Source: Mycogone perniciosa (Eukaryota; Ascomycota; Sordariomycetes; Hypocreales; Hypocreaceae). Taken from it: a stretch of 64,000 bases of DNA. The notes under the pieces are model-generated. The model had not been told where the DNA came from and made no database searches. It worked only from the letters and a program-made list of their open reading frames with translations. Numbering within the stretch: the stretch's first letter is position 1; every line of letters begins with the position of its first letter. This document shows, piece after piece, positions 10,851 through 23,666 of the stretch. The position numbers and the translations under genes were made by a program. The stretch is from assembly GCA_025331125.1 (NCBI GenBank), contig JAOALB010000093.1:62001-126000 (forward strand), given 5' to 3'.

Positions 10851-13581
10851 ATGGCTTCGCTTTACCAACCGAGGCCAGTCCTCTCGTCACAAAGATACTC
10901 GCCTGCACCAGACTACATTGATGTCAGACGAAGTACGAATGGTGGTAGACCACCACTACGTGAATCAAATGGCAATACCCAGGCGCACAACTTCAACGGC
11001 ATCGTATCGTGCTACCAGACTCCGATATCACTCTCTCCTTCGATGCCATTAACTATTCCGGCACCCATTGTACCATCACAATCCTTTGACAGTCTCTACC
11101 GGGTGCAGACACCACGCCATCAGCCACGGTATCAGCGAAAGAGTAGACAGCACATCAACCCACTCTACTATTGGCCTGCCTTTAGGCAATATCGCAACAG
11201 ACAAGCACATAAGGATACCCAAAAGGACAAAGGTGGTGTCTGGCGCCGACCAGAGCTGGAAGATGCCTTCGTCGACTGTAAGTTGCTTCCCTCGTCCAGG
11301 CTCTACATCTCGGCGTATACTGACCAATATGTGTTAGCTGTCTTGCTCATGCCGCACATGGGCCGACGGAAGTTCTCCATGGGAGGAAAGCTTCACGGCC
11401 GTAACATGCTGATTAGCGAATACATCTTTGTTATCTGCGTTACCCTGCTTGGAAGCAAAGAGATCTTCCGGATCGACAACAGCAATGACAGCATTGAGCA
11501 GATGGGACGCAAACAGGTATCGAGTCACATGCAAGTTGTCAAGAAGTTCTTTGAGGATTTACGATGCTGTGAGTACATCTTGCGCCCTGTCCCCTTAGAG
11601 CACAAAGCATCTTGGACTAACGCGACAGCTCCTAGTCCACTTCTTGTTTCCATCCGAAGAGAAGAAAGAACCAGGATCCACCAACTGGGAGGAGTTCTAC
11701 GACGAAGAGGAGCAAGAGTCTTTCAAGTCTAACCCCATTTTGACGGCACTGGCCGAGGGCAGAGTGCCAGAGGTTAAGCCAAACTATGAATACTTCTCCC
11801 AGCTGCTGGCCCTGCAGTCCTTGATTGCAGTGCGGCCAAAGACATGCGAAATCTTTGTGTCATCATCGGAAATCAAGATCCGGGATGACATTGCGTACGA
11901 TGCGCATGATAATCCTTTGGATCAAGCAGCATTCCCTCACTTGAACAAATATACGAATTGCGATGACAGCCCGAATGTCCTTGGAAAGGACGTTCTGCTG
12001 CATGAATACACCCGACCGCTGGACCGTGTCACCTCAGCCTGTGCGAAAACTGTGACACGCAGGTGGCAGAAGGATGCACCAGCCATGTACGATGCGTTGG
12101 ATCTCCCTACACACGACGAGGAATGTCTTTTGCTAGAGATGTGCACCACCTTGGAGCTACACGATCATGCCAAGTTTCCGTCGGGGTCGGAACTGACCGG
12201 CTTCGTCGAGGTGGCCATCACGCAGCCCGCCCTGCAGAACCACCACTGGAAGTGTGTCACCCGACTTACGCGGCCAGGCGAGCTTCACAGTGACGACTCA
12301 AAGCGAGGCGTTTACACGAATGAAAGCGGAATTCACCGCCGGGGATGCAGCGACGCAAAGAGTGACTGTGACTGCCACCTACGACCACGACAAGACATCC
12401 ACGTCCCCTTCCCGGCAGTCGAGTGGGCCAGCATCCTCAGCATGGCAGTGCAATACCCCGATGTAGAGCACCAACGTAAGAAAGAGAAACGGCACGAGTC
12501 TAAAAAGCAACACGATCTAGAAAGGGCCGGCAGTAAGCGCAAGCGGTCGGAAGATGAGGGCGATGCAGCCTCGTGGAGTCGCCGCGAGCCCACTGGCAGC
12601 GACTTGATCTGCAAGGTTGCCATGTATCAAGAGCTCTGGTCACGCGCGCCCGACTCCTCCCAATGGACACGACAGGCCATCGTCTTTTGGCGATTCAACA
12701 CAACGAATCAGTGGTACAAGTACAGCCCCGTTTTCAAACCCGCGGGGACGTCGTGGCGTTGGTTGACCATCAACGACCCCATGTCGCGGTACCATCAGCA
12801 AAAGGCTCTGGTGTATCCCTCGGCGACAACGCTGTCGAGGGACGCTGTCATGTCACCGACACCCAGCATGAGCCAGCACCTAACGGCAGCCATGAGCGAG
12901 AACTTGAGCTCGGCCTGGAACAATGGCACGAGTGTGTCACAGGTGCCTCAGGTACCACCAGTGCAAACAAATATGAGTCTGTTTGACTTTCCGACTGGCC
13001 TAGCAACGCCGCCACCAACAGCGTCCATTCATGGTTCTTATCCGAATAGCGGCTTCGACCCGAGCCTGGGCACGAATACGGACGTTAATTTTCTGCCAAC
13101 AACGGGCAGTGGGGCGACGAATGAGCGCTCGCACTCGCTCTCGTTGGGTCACAGTCAACCTTACTTTGAGGCACAATCGGCCTATGCGGAGGTGAAGCCG
13201 ATGACAACAGTGGGCGTGAGTCAGTATCTGGCTGCCACCGCCGCCACCACCGCACCGCTGGACTTGTCCAACCAGCTCGTTTACGATAACTCTGCTTGCG
13301 ACACTACCAACATGCAGGGCTGGGAGCTACCGGCTTTGGATAGCTGGCCAAGCGCACCGGCCTCTACGGGAACCGGGCCCGAGTGGGGGGCTACACAGCC
13401 CAAGACGGAGCCAAGCGACCACTCAGTGATGTGGAATCCGACACAATGGCATGTGCCAGGTGTGTCCACGGCGCCGACGACTGCGGGGGAATATGAGCAC
13501 GACGGCAGTCCCCGGGCTATCAAGAGACGGAGGACGGAGCCGGTGATCAACGCTCCTTTGCCTGCTCCAACTGGATGGTAG
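10851..13581 (+). CDS. abaA: AbaA-type TEA/ATTS conidiation regulator
   Basis: AbaA is a TEA-domain transcription factor controlling phialide differentiation and conidium formation. Exons are 10851-11277, 11338-11568 and 11636-13581, giving 867 residues. The TEA domain spans about residues 129-215: GVWRRPELEDAFVDS, then MGRRKFSMGGKLHGRN and the recognition helix segment GRKQVSSHMQVVKKFF. Both introns fall inside or just after the domain. Using the acceptor at 11635, not 11628, restores the frame and the FHFLFPSEE segment. Downstream NPILTALAEGR and PNYEYFSQLLALQ match AbaA orthologues. A basic KRKR segment (about 12538-12546) could be a nuclear signal. The C-terminal half is low-complexity and Ser/Thr/Pro-rich, with KRRRTEP near the end. 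The start MASLYQPRP is the first in-frame ATG giving an orthologue-like N terminus. Confidence 0.93.
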
Positions 13582-16024
13582 GAAGATGTTGAGGAGATGT
13601 TATGTTCTGTTTGTTATTGGATTGTTTTATGTATCCCTATGATGGGCGGATTAAAAGCCACTGCAAAATACCAGGGAAAAATGGGAAAGGATAGATGGAT
13701 GTAGGGTGGACGAAAGAGGACGGAGTTTAGCACTGTTGGAACTTTTGGGAATGCGTTGGATGAGTTTGGTATTATTAGGAACAGGGACCACAGTAATCAA
13801 TGAATAGTAGCATACATATGGCATGATACGCACATGACACATCCTATCTACACGTGAACTAATGGTCATGAGTGATTTTCTTTGTCTGTTGTGTTGAGGC
13901 ACACTGTCACCAATCAGCCACCTCGTGTCTGTGCGCGTACGACGAGGTCATCGTGGCTGACAAGATGTCTCTTCAACGAGGACAGGGTGGAACATGGGGA
14001 TGACTGTTCAGCTGCTGCCGCATGTCAATGTGTCTCGTCTAAGAAGCCCAATGGTCTAATCGCTTGGTTAGATAGGGCGAAGGCAAGGGGATCGAAGAAG
14101 GGGTCATGGGTTTTCCCCCCCGTGGATCTACGACAGAGTCTCACGCTTTTTTCCTTGGAGACTAGGAAGAAGCTACTATATTGGGATGCGCGTAAAGTGG
14201 TTCCTCCTGTGAGCGCGTGCAACGCGTCTGGAGCCCTGAATATGAGTGTGAAGGGGGACGTGTAGGGATATAAAGGGCATGGCAGGGCAGACTAGGAGGA
14301 GCTCTATTGAAAAGGTGTTGGAGGAGTGGAAATCAAGGAGTCGATCTGGTTTTTCAGTAGGACTCGTATTGGGTGAAGGGAATATTAATGTGAATGGAGA
14401 AGGGCGACTTGATGGGCTTATTGAAAGAGAAATAAATAGTAGAGGATTAGCCTTGAGGGCATCGCATCGCGCGGCATGTGACGTTGACGCGGGAAGAAAT
14501 ACTCGTAGACCACATTTGGAGCAGGTGTGCTTAGGTATGGTCAGCTTATATATACTCCGTATGGTCATACAATTTTGCAGGCTCTCGGCGCTTCATCAAA
14601 CGTGCATGGATCAGCACGCAGCAGCAGCAACTCTTACGTGCATGGGCTTGGGTCTGGGCTTGGGTCTGGGCTTGCATCAAGGCGCAGCAGTGGAGCGAGG
14701 CTCAATCTTATGATTACCTTGGTATCTGATCTGGACACACGAGATGCCCTCAGCGAATGATAACCAGTCGCTTGAGCGCAGAAGCCGGCGCCTGCAACGG
14801 CCAGAATATGCATGGCGCTTGCGGTACGGAGCGCCCAGAATAGTACATGGGTCCGGAACTGTTGCATGTATCTTGGCAGCTTGGTTTTGGTGCATAGGTA
14901 CATGCACCCTGTTAGCTGACGCTGGCGGCTACTGGCCTTCACCTCTTGGCTCTGAAACTGCCTTTGACCAGGGCTGCGGTTCCCGACAGACGACAGTGAA
15001 TCAATCTCGGCCAGCGAAGTCGTTCTCATCTCGCCAACAATCCATGTAACTCATTCTTCCAAGTCGGACCCATGGCTTTTTTTTAAAACCATGGTCTCTT
15101 ATCATGGCCTCTCATTATGGCCTCTCATTACAGATGGCCCTTGACGGAAGCGATAGGCTCCCGGTTGTCGTGGGACATGGCGGCGAAATGCATCATCTAT
15201 AATCTACTTGGTTCCCCTCGTGTCTCCGGTTCCTGTGATCTTCGCCCAAGCCTCCCTCTTATCGTTTCCAAGATTGTTTCGTCTTTTAGGTCTTGTGTGG
15301 GTTTTCCCTCTGAAAAGTTTGCTTACCGGATAGGTGATGCGTCGTTGTGCTGTTTCTGTTTCGTCAGCGTTGGCTATTTGCTAGGGAAGAAACAAGAAAT
15401 CTGTTTGACCATGGCCAACTAATGGAAGCTCTACCCTCTCCCATCATACCCCTTCTCTCTTGTCTATAGGATTCACCTGGGCTGAGCGGCGCTGGACGTG
15501 ATTCACCCTGCGTTCATACCAGACTCGACGGCTGCTTGCTCTCATACGAGGCAGCTTTGCCTCCTCCTTTCTCGAGTTCAACTCTGATTCACAACAGGCA
15601 GAAAAGAGCGGCGCAAGCGCTTTTGCCCTAGGGCAGTTGGTGGCAGCTGTTCAAAATCAAGTCAGCAGCTGTTCTCAACTGCGTGTTTGTTTTCGAGACA
15701 AGTTTTGAACAATCACTCTCCTCCCATTGTTCCCGATCAGTTGTCAGCTGGCAGCTGACAACACCACCTCTTCTCTCTCACCTTTCCCTCATCTGAACCA
15801 AAACAAAACAACAACACGGCCACGGAAATCTCTTTTGTTTTTGCGGGTTCTCCTGGAGAGAAAAGCAGCCATTCCTTCCCATCTTTCCTCTGCAAAGTCT
15901 GATCCACTGTCATTATCTCTCTCTTCTTCACTCGTCTTTTTAGAATTCGATCGTACATCCCCCCATCTCGCCCATCATCAGCAACTCGAAAAAACAACGT
16001 GCTTCGCGACACCCCAAGCCCATC
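13582..16024. other. Intergenic with short repeats
   Basis: 2.4 kb without a recognisable gene. It holds the abaA 3' region, a GGGTCTGGGCTT-type 12-bp tandem at about 14645-14672, a 13-bp tandem at 15091-15129, and a pyrimidine-rich leader before 16025 that looks like a long 5' untranslated region. Open frames at 13882-14265 and 14279-14713 lack family resemblance. Confidence 0.45.
15091..15129 (+). repeat. Three 13-bp tandem units
   Basis: Units starting atgg at 15091, 15104 and 15117 read approximately atggcctctcatt, the first with small changes. A fourth atggcc begins at 15134. No function is evident. Confidence 0.6.
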
Positions 16025-17377
16025 ATGAGAAAATTCTCTGGTTCGCGAACTGGTCTCAAGACCGCTGTCGTCGTGGCCCTTGCCGGCTCGGCTTCTGCGC
16101 ATTCCTGGGTCGAGCATGCCTACAAGATCGCTCCAAATGGCACCATGGTTGGCGCTGAAGGCTACCCTCGAGGCTGGATTCCCCGAAACTCAACTGATCC
16201 CCTTTGGAATGACAGTATCCCTCAATTGCTTCTGCCGGTTCCTGGGCAGAGTGCGTACTCGGGTAACGAGATCCTTAACAAGTTCCCGAAGGAGGAGAAC
16301 CCAAAATTCCCCAGGCTTGAAGCTGCTGCTGGCGACTCCATTGCCATCATTCACCTCGAGAATGGTCACACTACTCTGCCCCAGAACCAGCCGAAGAAGC
16401 CCAAGAATCGCGGCACCATCTACCTCTATGGCACGAGTGATCCCAAGGAAAACGAAAGACTCTTTGACGTCCATCTCGTCTGGAACAGAGATGGCACTGG
16501 TGGCGATCGCCGGGGTAGACTCCTGTCCACCCGCAACTACGATGATGGCCAGTGCTATCAACCCAATAGCGGACCTATCAGTCTGCAGCGAGCCACGGAG
16601 CTTGCTGTCGATGGCGCCGTGCATGGAACGGAGCTCGCCTGCCAGTCCGACATTCGTCTCCCTGATGATCTCAAGCCTGGCTCCATCTACACCATCTACT
16701 GGTACTGGGACTGGCCTGACTTGGATCCTGAGCACATCAGCTTTGACACTACCACCAATGGCGTCTTCCCCTGGGCTGGCACATTCATGCGAGGCGAGAA
16801 GGACCCTCACGGCTTCACCATGACGGCCATCGCCAGGAATGAGAGCTACGCCAGCACCATCGACATCAAGATCATGGGGGATAAGTCGCAATCGTTTGCG
16901 GCCAAGGGCGGCGTGAACATGAACCAGTGGGTGTCTAAGCAGAACATCTACTCCAAGGCCATCAAGGAGCAGATAGAGAACGACTACCAAGTCGACATTG
17001 ACGCCAATGGAGGCAGCGGCAATCACGGTGGTTCAAGACCTCCGACTTCTGCTACCCCTGATGTTCCTGTTTCAACCACTGCTGCACCCGGAAACCCGAC
17101 CGTCACTCTCACCGTCACGGTTGCCCCATCGACTGTCTGGAAGACCATCTACACGACCGTCCCCGTCGAGTCGATGCCATCATCTACCGAGAAGCTCAGC
17201 ACATCGACTCATTCAGAGTCTCCCACGCCCCAACCTACCTCGACCGTCATCAAGACTGTCACGTTACACGTTCCTGCCGCGGGCCCGACCACAAGCTTCG
17301 TGCGCCCAACTGGCCGGCCTGCCGTCACGCCCTTTCAGCCCCTGCGTCGACGCAACTGGGGCTTCGGCGGGCATTGA
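16025..17377 (+). CDS. Secreted DUF7492-type protein with N-terminal His after signal
   Basis: This is a 450-residue intronless secreted protein. Residues 1-25 are a signal peptide ending ASA, so the predicted mature protein starts with His26 (HSWVEHAYKI). A second conserved His lies in LENGHTTLP (His115). The body keeps features I associate with the fungal DUF7492 family: GYPRGW, GTIYLYGTS, and a YDDGQCYQPNS segment. An exposed N-terminal His plus an internal His is the arrangement of copper His-brace proteins such as lytic polysaccharide monooxygenases, but enzymatic activity is inference only. Residues from about 335 form a Ser/Thr/Pro linker and tail rich in TVTLTVTV-like segments, probably O-glycosylated, ending in RRRNWGFGGH. 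No GPI signal is obvious. It stands alone between two long intergenic regions. Confidence 0.85.
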   Translation: MRKFSGSRTGLKTAVVVALAGSASAHSWVEHAYKIAPNGTMVGAEGYPRGWIPRNSTDPLWNDSIPQLLLPVPGQSAYSGNEILNKFPKEENPKFPRLEAAAGDSIAIIHLENGHTTLPQNQPKKPKNRGTIYLYGTSDPKENERLFDVHLVWNRDGTGGDRRGRLLSTRNYDDGQCYQPNSGPISLQRATELAVDGAVHGTELACQSDIRLPDDLKPGSIYTIYWYWDWPDLDPEHISFDTTTNGVFPWAGTFMRGEKDPHGFTMTAIARNESYASTIDIKIMGDKSQSFAAKGGVNMNQWVSKQNIYSKAIKEQIENDYQVDIDANGGSGNHGGSRPPTSATPDVPVSTTAAPGNPTVTLTVTVAPSTVWKTIYTTVPVESMPSSTEKLSTSTHSESPTPQPTSTVIKTVTLHVPAAGPTTSFVRPTGRPAVTPFQPLRRRNWGFGGH

Positions 17378-18090
17378 CATGGCCGTGGCAGTCTTGTCAG
17401 GAATACCGACAACAAGTCCGGATAACTACATATACCGGCTCCCATTCGCCGCAAGCTCGCGCATATGTTTTCCGTTTTCTTTTCAATGTAGATAAAAAAA
17501 TCTCTTTTGTTTTTCAATAAGGGGCATCTGGCACATCCAAGGGGCACGGCTTGGCATCTCAGGAAAGGGAAAGGCAACGGGATGGGCTTTAGAGGCTTTG
17601 GGATTTCTTTTGTCTTTCGGTATACACGCACGTTTCCAGGTCTTTGGCTCCCCTTCTTCTCATATCCATCACCAAGAGTTCCGACCGCTCTAGACTCAAA
17701 AAGGCATACCATGGCATTTGGGAGGCGTTGGATAGGGTTATGATGATGAATGATACCAACTTGACTTGTTTGACTAACTTTGACTTGATGCTGAATTCCA
17801 AGAAACTTGTTTTTTCCCCACGTTTCGTTTCAACGGCTGAAATATTAAACCTCACGCTTGGAGAATGGGCTGAGGGTGTACTTCGTAGTTCCATCACCTG
17901 ATATTCCGCAGCCCCAAGGTTAGAACATCGAATGATTGGACATACCGGAAACTGGGGTACGGAGTTCGGCAGCAGTGGCTTGTGGCTTGCTCTGATTTCT
18001 TGGGACCATCGAAACTCTAGTGACTCGTTTTACGGTACGGAGCTATGATTTCGCCCGGTCGATTCGGGTCGGACTTGATGGATGCCAACA

Positions 18091-18119
18091 TCATATCGTA
18101 TCATATCATATCATATCAT
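18091..18119 (+). repeat. TATCA pentanucleotide run
   Basis: About five consecutive copies of tatca, one with a single change (tatcg). It is a simple-sequence repeat with no evident function. Confidence 0.8.
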
Positions 18120-20014
18120 TTCTTTGGAGTCAGTGTACTCGTACGAATCCTACACGACATGCCAAGTTCAAGTTCAAAGTCTTGGCTATGAGCTGTCATG
18201 TCAAAGTGGAGCGATGGGATTTAACGGTGCAACGTGGTCCGAGGGTTGGTGATGCCTCTTCCGTGAGGAGAACCAAGCACGTGCGTGAGCCGTGTACTAC
18301 GAGTACATACGAACCGGTAGTGATTGATTGACCGATCGCATTGATTGATTGGGAATGTTATCAATCATTATTTGGAGGTAGTTTTGCTGATCCCGCGCGG
18401 GTGCACTGCCCGATCGGGAGGATTGAAGATGACGACGCCTTTTGCCCAGAAGTTGCTCCGTAGCCGGGATATACCACTGCCACGGAGCAACTACTCGTAC
18501 AGTTACTATTACTAGTCAATGCGCGGATTTATGCGCAGTGCTTCGTAAAATCTCACATAATAGTACTCGTAAAGCGAATCTGGGGGCCCATGACGACGAT
18601 CTTGCACTGAATTGGCGATTTCTAGATGCCGTACTTGGTAACCATGATGTCAAGGCAAATGATTGTCTTGGGTGGTTTCTTCTGTCATGTTATTGCTGCG
18701 GGCTGCATGTAATTGCAATTTTTGCTTTTCTTGGGGAGGGATGATCGCGAGTCAGTCAGGGCAACCGGAAGATCCGAGCTTTCAGACATTGAATATTACA
18801 TTACGGAGTACATCATACACACACACAGCGATCTATCCATGATGTGCGTGTGTGGGGGACATTCGGATTTAAGAGAATATGGAATTACCACTCTGCTTTT
18901 TTTTTGGTGTGTCTGTCAAGAATTGAGGCTATGTCAAAATCGTCCAGCATGGGAACAAATCCAACAAATCAGTGCCAGGGAATGTCACTGGTCAGACTCC
19001 TTGTCGTCATGGGCACTCCGTAATGCTTCGACACTACGGAGTACTCGTTCTATCATGGAATCGGAGTCGCCCACTTGAAAACATCGGCGCTAGACCACTG
19101 TGCATGAGCGGGGGTTTGGTGCACTGTGTGCGCCTTTTCCTTCTTGGGGGGGTTCTTCCAAATCCTCTTTAGCTTTGAAGCGATTCAGAGGGGTCTTTTG
19201 CTTACAGATAATTCTGCTGACAACAGATAATAAATAGTAGTAGCAGCAAGATTTAGAACACTGAGATCCGAGGCAGCTGATGATTGATTGTATTTTTGTA
19301 ATTGAGATAGTAGGGCGCATATATTCGGAAAAGTCGATGCATATAACTAACTGGCTGGGGATGCCACCAAGGAAGAGAAGAAGAAATATGAAACATGCTG
19401 GCTACTAAGACAGTTGCTTCGGAGCACTGGCATCCAGACCCACGACTCAAGTAGGTGGTGCGGAGGAACGCCCGGTTCTGACGGAATCTGATAGCCTGTC
19501 TTGTGCTGATTCAATGTGTGGAGAAAGAAGACCTTTTGGAATCAATTGTGGCAGAGTTTAAAAGCTGATTGACTGGGCTGCTGACAAGCCCCCAGTCCTT
19601 TACAATCCCATGATCCAAGAAGTCTCGTCTCAAAACCCAATTTTTTTTTGCTTGACACGATCAATGTGATGAGCTGATGAATACAAACCAATTGCTGGCC
19701 CCCCACCGGCTGCTCGCCAGCAGCCGCAGTTCGCCACCCGAGCACTGGCGCAACCAAGAAAAAGAAGTCTTTCCTACTAGAAAGCGTTGCAATCTGTAGT
19801 TGACGGGAGACGGGAGGGCCGGACTGGCACGGAAAATGTTTGTCGGCCCAAAGAAGACAATGTCATGTTTCAAACTTTGAATACCTCTCAGACGGTGTAC
19901 TCCGTACTTCGTGCTCCATGCCGGAGATGATTAAAAATAACCCTGTGTGACAGCTTAATTACCAGTAAGTCTCAAGTCAGGTATGGATGGGCATTAGGCG
20001 TGATTCACCTGAAC

Positions 20015-20064
20015 CGGAAAAAGAGAGAGAGAGAGAGGGAGAGAGAGGAGAGAGAGGAGAGAGA
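20015..20064 (+). repeat. GA-rich purine tract
   Basis: Some fifty bases almost entirely A and G, mostly (GA)n with GGA interruptions. This is a polypurine microsatellite that could adopt triplex structure. It lies far from any called start codon. Confidence 0.85.
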
Positions 20065-20496
20065 TGCCCGATTCGGGAGACGTTCGACCGTCGCCGACTC
20101 CGTTCTCCTAGACTAGACGGACGGAGTTCGAGAAGAAGACGGCGTTCCCGCACTAAAGATAAATACAGATACTATTTCGACTGCTAGAGGCTTGAGAGTG
20201 CCGATTCTGGCGAATTCCGATTCTGACGACGAGGTCGTAGTGATGCTTCGCCACTGGAATGCCAATGCTCGTAAATAGATACAGCATGAGGAGGAACAAG
20301 CCGTTGTGGCGTGTGAGTAAGTTCCAGGTACGTCGTGCGTCGGTAACTCTAATATCTGAGGTTGAGATAACACTGTACGGTTCTGTTGATATCACGCGCG
20401 TATGACGAATGTTGAAGTCACATATTGCATGGGTTTTGCGATATCCAGACGTCAATGCTGGAAATATCCCTCTGATCCGTGCAATTCTCCGGATGT

Positions 20497-20510
20497 ACGG
20501 AGTACTCCGT
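20497..20510. repeat. 14-bp perfect TAC palindrome
   Basis: acggagtactccgt is its own reverse complement and is a member of the dispersed TAC palindrome family. Function unknown. Confidence 0.8.
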
Positions 20511-21163
20511 GCCGATTGAGTACCATAGTAGTACCTACCATCCTGCTCGGGGCAGCCGTATGACAAAACCGGTTGTAAGAATAGGTAACTACTATTATTA
20601 CTAGTCTGCTGCGTCCTGCACCTCTACGGAGCACTTCGTACCTACGAGTACAGACGGATTCGCAAGCCATCCGGGAGAGTCTGTATCCGGGCGACGTCTC
20701 TTTATTGTCGGCTATAGGCTGTCTGTCGACCAGCAGACCCTCGACTTCGACCCCTGTTGGCCTGGCAGGCTTGGCTCTCACGCTCAGCAGGCGACGACAG
20801 CGCACCACAGCCACTGAAGGGCCCAGTGCCTGCACACCTGCACACCTGCGCAGAGCCCTCCGCCCACCATCGACCCCACCTCCAGCGCGTCTAGCTGCCC
20901 CAAGCAGGCCCCAAGCAGCCCCTAGCGGCTCCAGCGCACAGTGCCTGCTTAGGGCCTTCACACGCGCCACGGCTGGGAATAGTGCTAGCCAACCCCCCTG
21001 CAGGAATTGATGGGGTGGAATGGGTCTGGGCTGCGTCGTTTTGGCTTTGCGCCAGCGCCTTTCCTTTCTCCTCCCTCTTCTCTTAATAACCGCTCCACCT
21101 GCTGCTGCACTCCGCAGTCCGCTACGACACAACGCAACGCAACAAAACGCACCACCACCTTTT

Positions 21164-21170
21164 CTGCTGC

Positions 21171-21223
<53 letters not shown>

Positions 21224-21234
21224 CCGCACGACGC
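21164..21234 (+). repeat. CTG/TTG trinucleotide tract
   Basis: An interrupted trinucleotide repeat of CTG and TTG units, roughly 300 bp upstream of the RING protein start codon, probably within its 5' leader or promoter. Upstream short frames through it would give polyLeu, or Ala/Val runs, on the plus strand. I see no conserved protein there. Confidence 0.8.
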
Positions 21235-21528
21235 AACAACAACGCATCGCATCGTATTACAGCATCACGAATCCGCTCGTTCACTCACTCACTCACTCAG
21301 CAGACGCGAGAACCGACCAACCACGAGAAGAAGGGGCGAGCGAGCCCGAGATTTCGGGAGCGAGGGACCGCCAGCCAGCCACAGCCAGTTGGTGCTTTAG
21401 CCCCGGCGACTCCGATTCACTGTCAACCCACGAACTGCATCTCGCAACGATCCATGCTGTCTATCGTGTATCAGCAGCGCGTGTAGGGCCCTCGAGTCAA
21501 CTTCTTCCCTTCTTCATCTCTCGACAAA

Positions 21529-22960
21529 ATGGCCGTCATAGATCAGGTTCTTGGCGAGGTCGCCCACGTTGTCCTCAGAGCGGCAACAGATTCAGCCACG
21601 CCGACGACCTCGGGTACCAGCAGTCCCCAGACGTCGATTCCGCCTGGCCAGAACCAAAGCAACAATAACAACAATAATAACAATAACAATGGAGGCTCAA
21701 ACTCCCCATTGCTCTTCTTTGTTGCCCTCGGCTTCGGCGTCGTCTTTACCAATCTATGGTGAGCCACTTCCACAGCGTGGACATGCAGGGTCCCAAGGAC
21801 AACTCGTCTAACATTATCGTCATAGGATCATTGTCGGCGTCAAGTACTGCTTCCGATACAATGCCCGCAACCGCGCCCGGGCGACCAACGAGGATGGCGA
21901 GCCCATCACCCTCGAAAACATGCCCCGGCCGCATCGCCGACGTCGCGAAAAGAAGCTGATGTCTATGGACGAAGTCAATGAGAAGTTCCCGATGATGAAA
22001 TACAAGAGTTGGGTGTCGGAGAGGGCTAGGGAAGGATTGCCCACAGCTGGTGGTGTCGGAAGCCCAAGTCGACCGAACAGCGTTCACGATGCCGACGGTA
22101 TCGTCCCTGTCATCGCTCCCGAGGAACGCGTTTCGACCGATGGACCAACAGTTGATGCCGTTTCTACTGTCAACGCCACATCAACCACGGCCGAAACCCA
22201 GACAACCAAGGATACCGAAAACGAGAAGAAGAAGAAGAAGGATAGTAATGCCGAAACGCCCGCTGCAGCCGGCGAGATGTCCGACGACGCGCCAATGAAA
22301 CCCCATGACCTGGAACGAGTCGCGAGCGAGGATGACGATGAAGATGACGATGAGCATATCAACGCTGCTCTGCCACCAGAGCTCCTCAACACCGCCGGCG
22401 ACACTTGCGCCATTTGTATCGACACTCTCGAGGATGATGACGACGTACGAGGATTGACATGTGGTCATGCGTTCCATGCCGTCTGCGTGGACCCTTGGTT
22501 AACAAGCCGCCGTGCTTGCTGCCCTCTCTGCAAGGCGGATTATTACACCCCTAAGCCGCGACCTAACCCAGAGGGCGAGAATGCGGGACAGAACAACCAA
22601 AACCTTGATCCACGTGCCAACTCGAGACTCAACCTTCCGACAGGCTTGCCAACAGCTTGGTTCCGGGGCTCGAGTAACACATCAAGAAATGGCGGCTCTC
22701 GTTTCCGCCGTCAGCGTCGTGAGCAGGAACAAACCGCGACCCAGACCCAGAATGAGAGTCCAGCAGCTGGCCAGCAAGGTCAAACGACTGGTGTGACAGA
22801 GGCCCCTCAGGGCGGTGTGGTGTCATCTGTCCGAAATGCTTTCCGATTTGGAAGGCGGACAAATACCCAACCTCCTGGTCAGGATACCCCAGCCAACACT
22901 GCCGAGAATGTGACTCCATCACAGCTCGAATCAGCGACTCGGCCAACTATCACCCTATGA
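21529..22960 (+). CDS. Membrane-anchored RING-H2 E3 ubiquitin ligase
   Basis: This is a 454-residue protein from two exons, 21529-21758 and 21826-22960, joined in phase at a Trp codon. A polyAsn run precedes a single membrane segment at about residues 60-90 (SPLLFFVALGFGVVFTNLW continuing IIVGVKYC), which the 67-bp intron interrupts. A Lys/Arg-rich cytosolic stretch follows (RPHRRRREKK). An acidic low-complexity region leads into a RING-H2 domain at about residues 271-314: CAICIDTLE, then CGHAFHAVCVDPWL, then CCPLC, supplying the Cys3-His2-Cys3 zinc ligands. The tail is Gln/Pro/Arg-rich. Such proteins act with E2 enzymes on the vacuolar, endosomal or ER membrane; which membrane and which substrates cannot be told. 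The start ATG follows a Kozak-like acaaaATGg. The domain call is secure, the orthologue is not. Confidence 0.9.
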
Positions 22961-23666
22961 CCTGGCTTCATGAAGTTGTCGATACGGCATGCGGGCCGTG
23001 TGACTCCCTCACACAATGTTCGCGCACATTAGCTTTCGATCTATCTACCCTCATATCTGTTACGATTCTTCTCACCAGCGATGGCATTCTCTCATTTACC
23101 CAACATACCCCGTGTTGAGCACACCCGTCATGAAGCTCGATAGTATTATACATTGGTGTGGAAGTTTTTTGTTTCGCATTATGACACAGCATCTCTCTGG
23201 TTTTTGCCCTTGTTTTTTTGTTTGTTCCCCTGGCAAATATCTGTTTGCTAGGACAGATCGCACATATATGCGTCCCCGTGTTGTGAGGGGAGTGACATAG
23301 GGGTGGGGTTTTTATGGATAGCTTTGGGAATATGGGGAGGTGGAATTCTCGCCTGTTTATATGTTTTTTACTGGGGCTTGTGTAAGAGGGAAAGGATTGG
23401 TATTTTTTTTTTTGCATAGGAAAGTTTCGTGGGGATGGATGGTTGGTTGGAAATATCAGCGGCGGAGTTGGGTGGCTCAAGTGGCATCCTTTGGTAGCTC
23501 GAGGTTATCAATAAAGATGGGTGAAGACCAAATCTGGTGCCATGATGTCGTGTGATCGAGAATGTCAATAGGGGTTGTATCTTATCTATAGACTATGATG
23601 CCGTTTCTGCCAACCAAAGTCATGAATGTCGTTCCAAATAGTAAGCTCGCATATACAAACTAGATG
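22961..23666. other. Convergent 3' region
   Basis: This lies between the stop of the RING gene and the stop of the minus-strand GPALPP gene, so it holds only 3' untranslated sequence. T-rich tracts occur on both strands. Nothing else is recognisable. Confidence 0.6.

Larger units (their letters stand above)
17378..21528. other. Gene-free 4.1 kb with microsatellites
   Basis: No protein family is recognisable in either strand. The stretch holds a TATCA pentamer run, a long purine tract, several TAC palindromes (19897-19917, 20495-20510, 20625-20652) and a CTG/TTG tract in the probable 5' leader of the RING gene. The frame at 20452-21252 on the minus strand is low-complexity and is not called. 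Confidence 0.5.

Noticed and set aside
13882..14713. Two plus-strand frames after abaA
   Set aside because: No family resemblance, low information content, and partly over a 12-bp tandem repeat.
16190..17026. 278-residue minus-strand frame inside the DUF7492-type gene
   Set aside because: Antisense shadow of a well-supported coding exon.
20452..21252. 266-residue minus-strand frame upstream of the RING gene
   Set aside because: Low complexity (Ser/Asn and Arg/Ala runs), overlaps the CTG tract, and shows no family resemblance.
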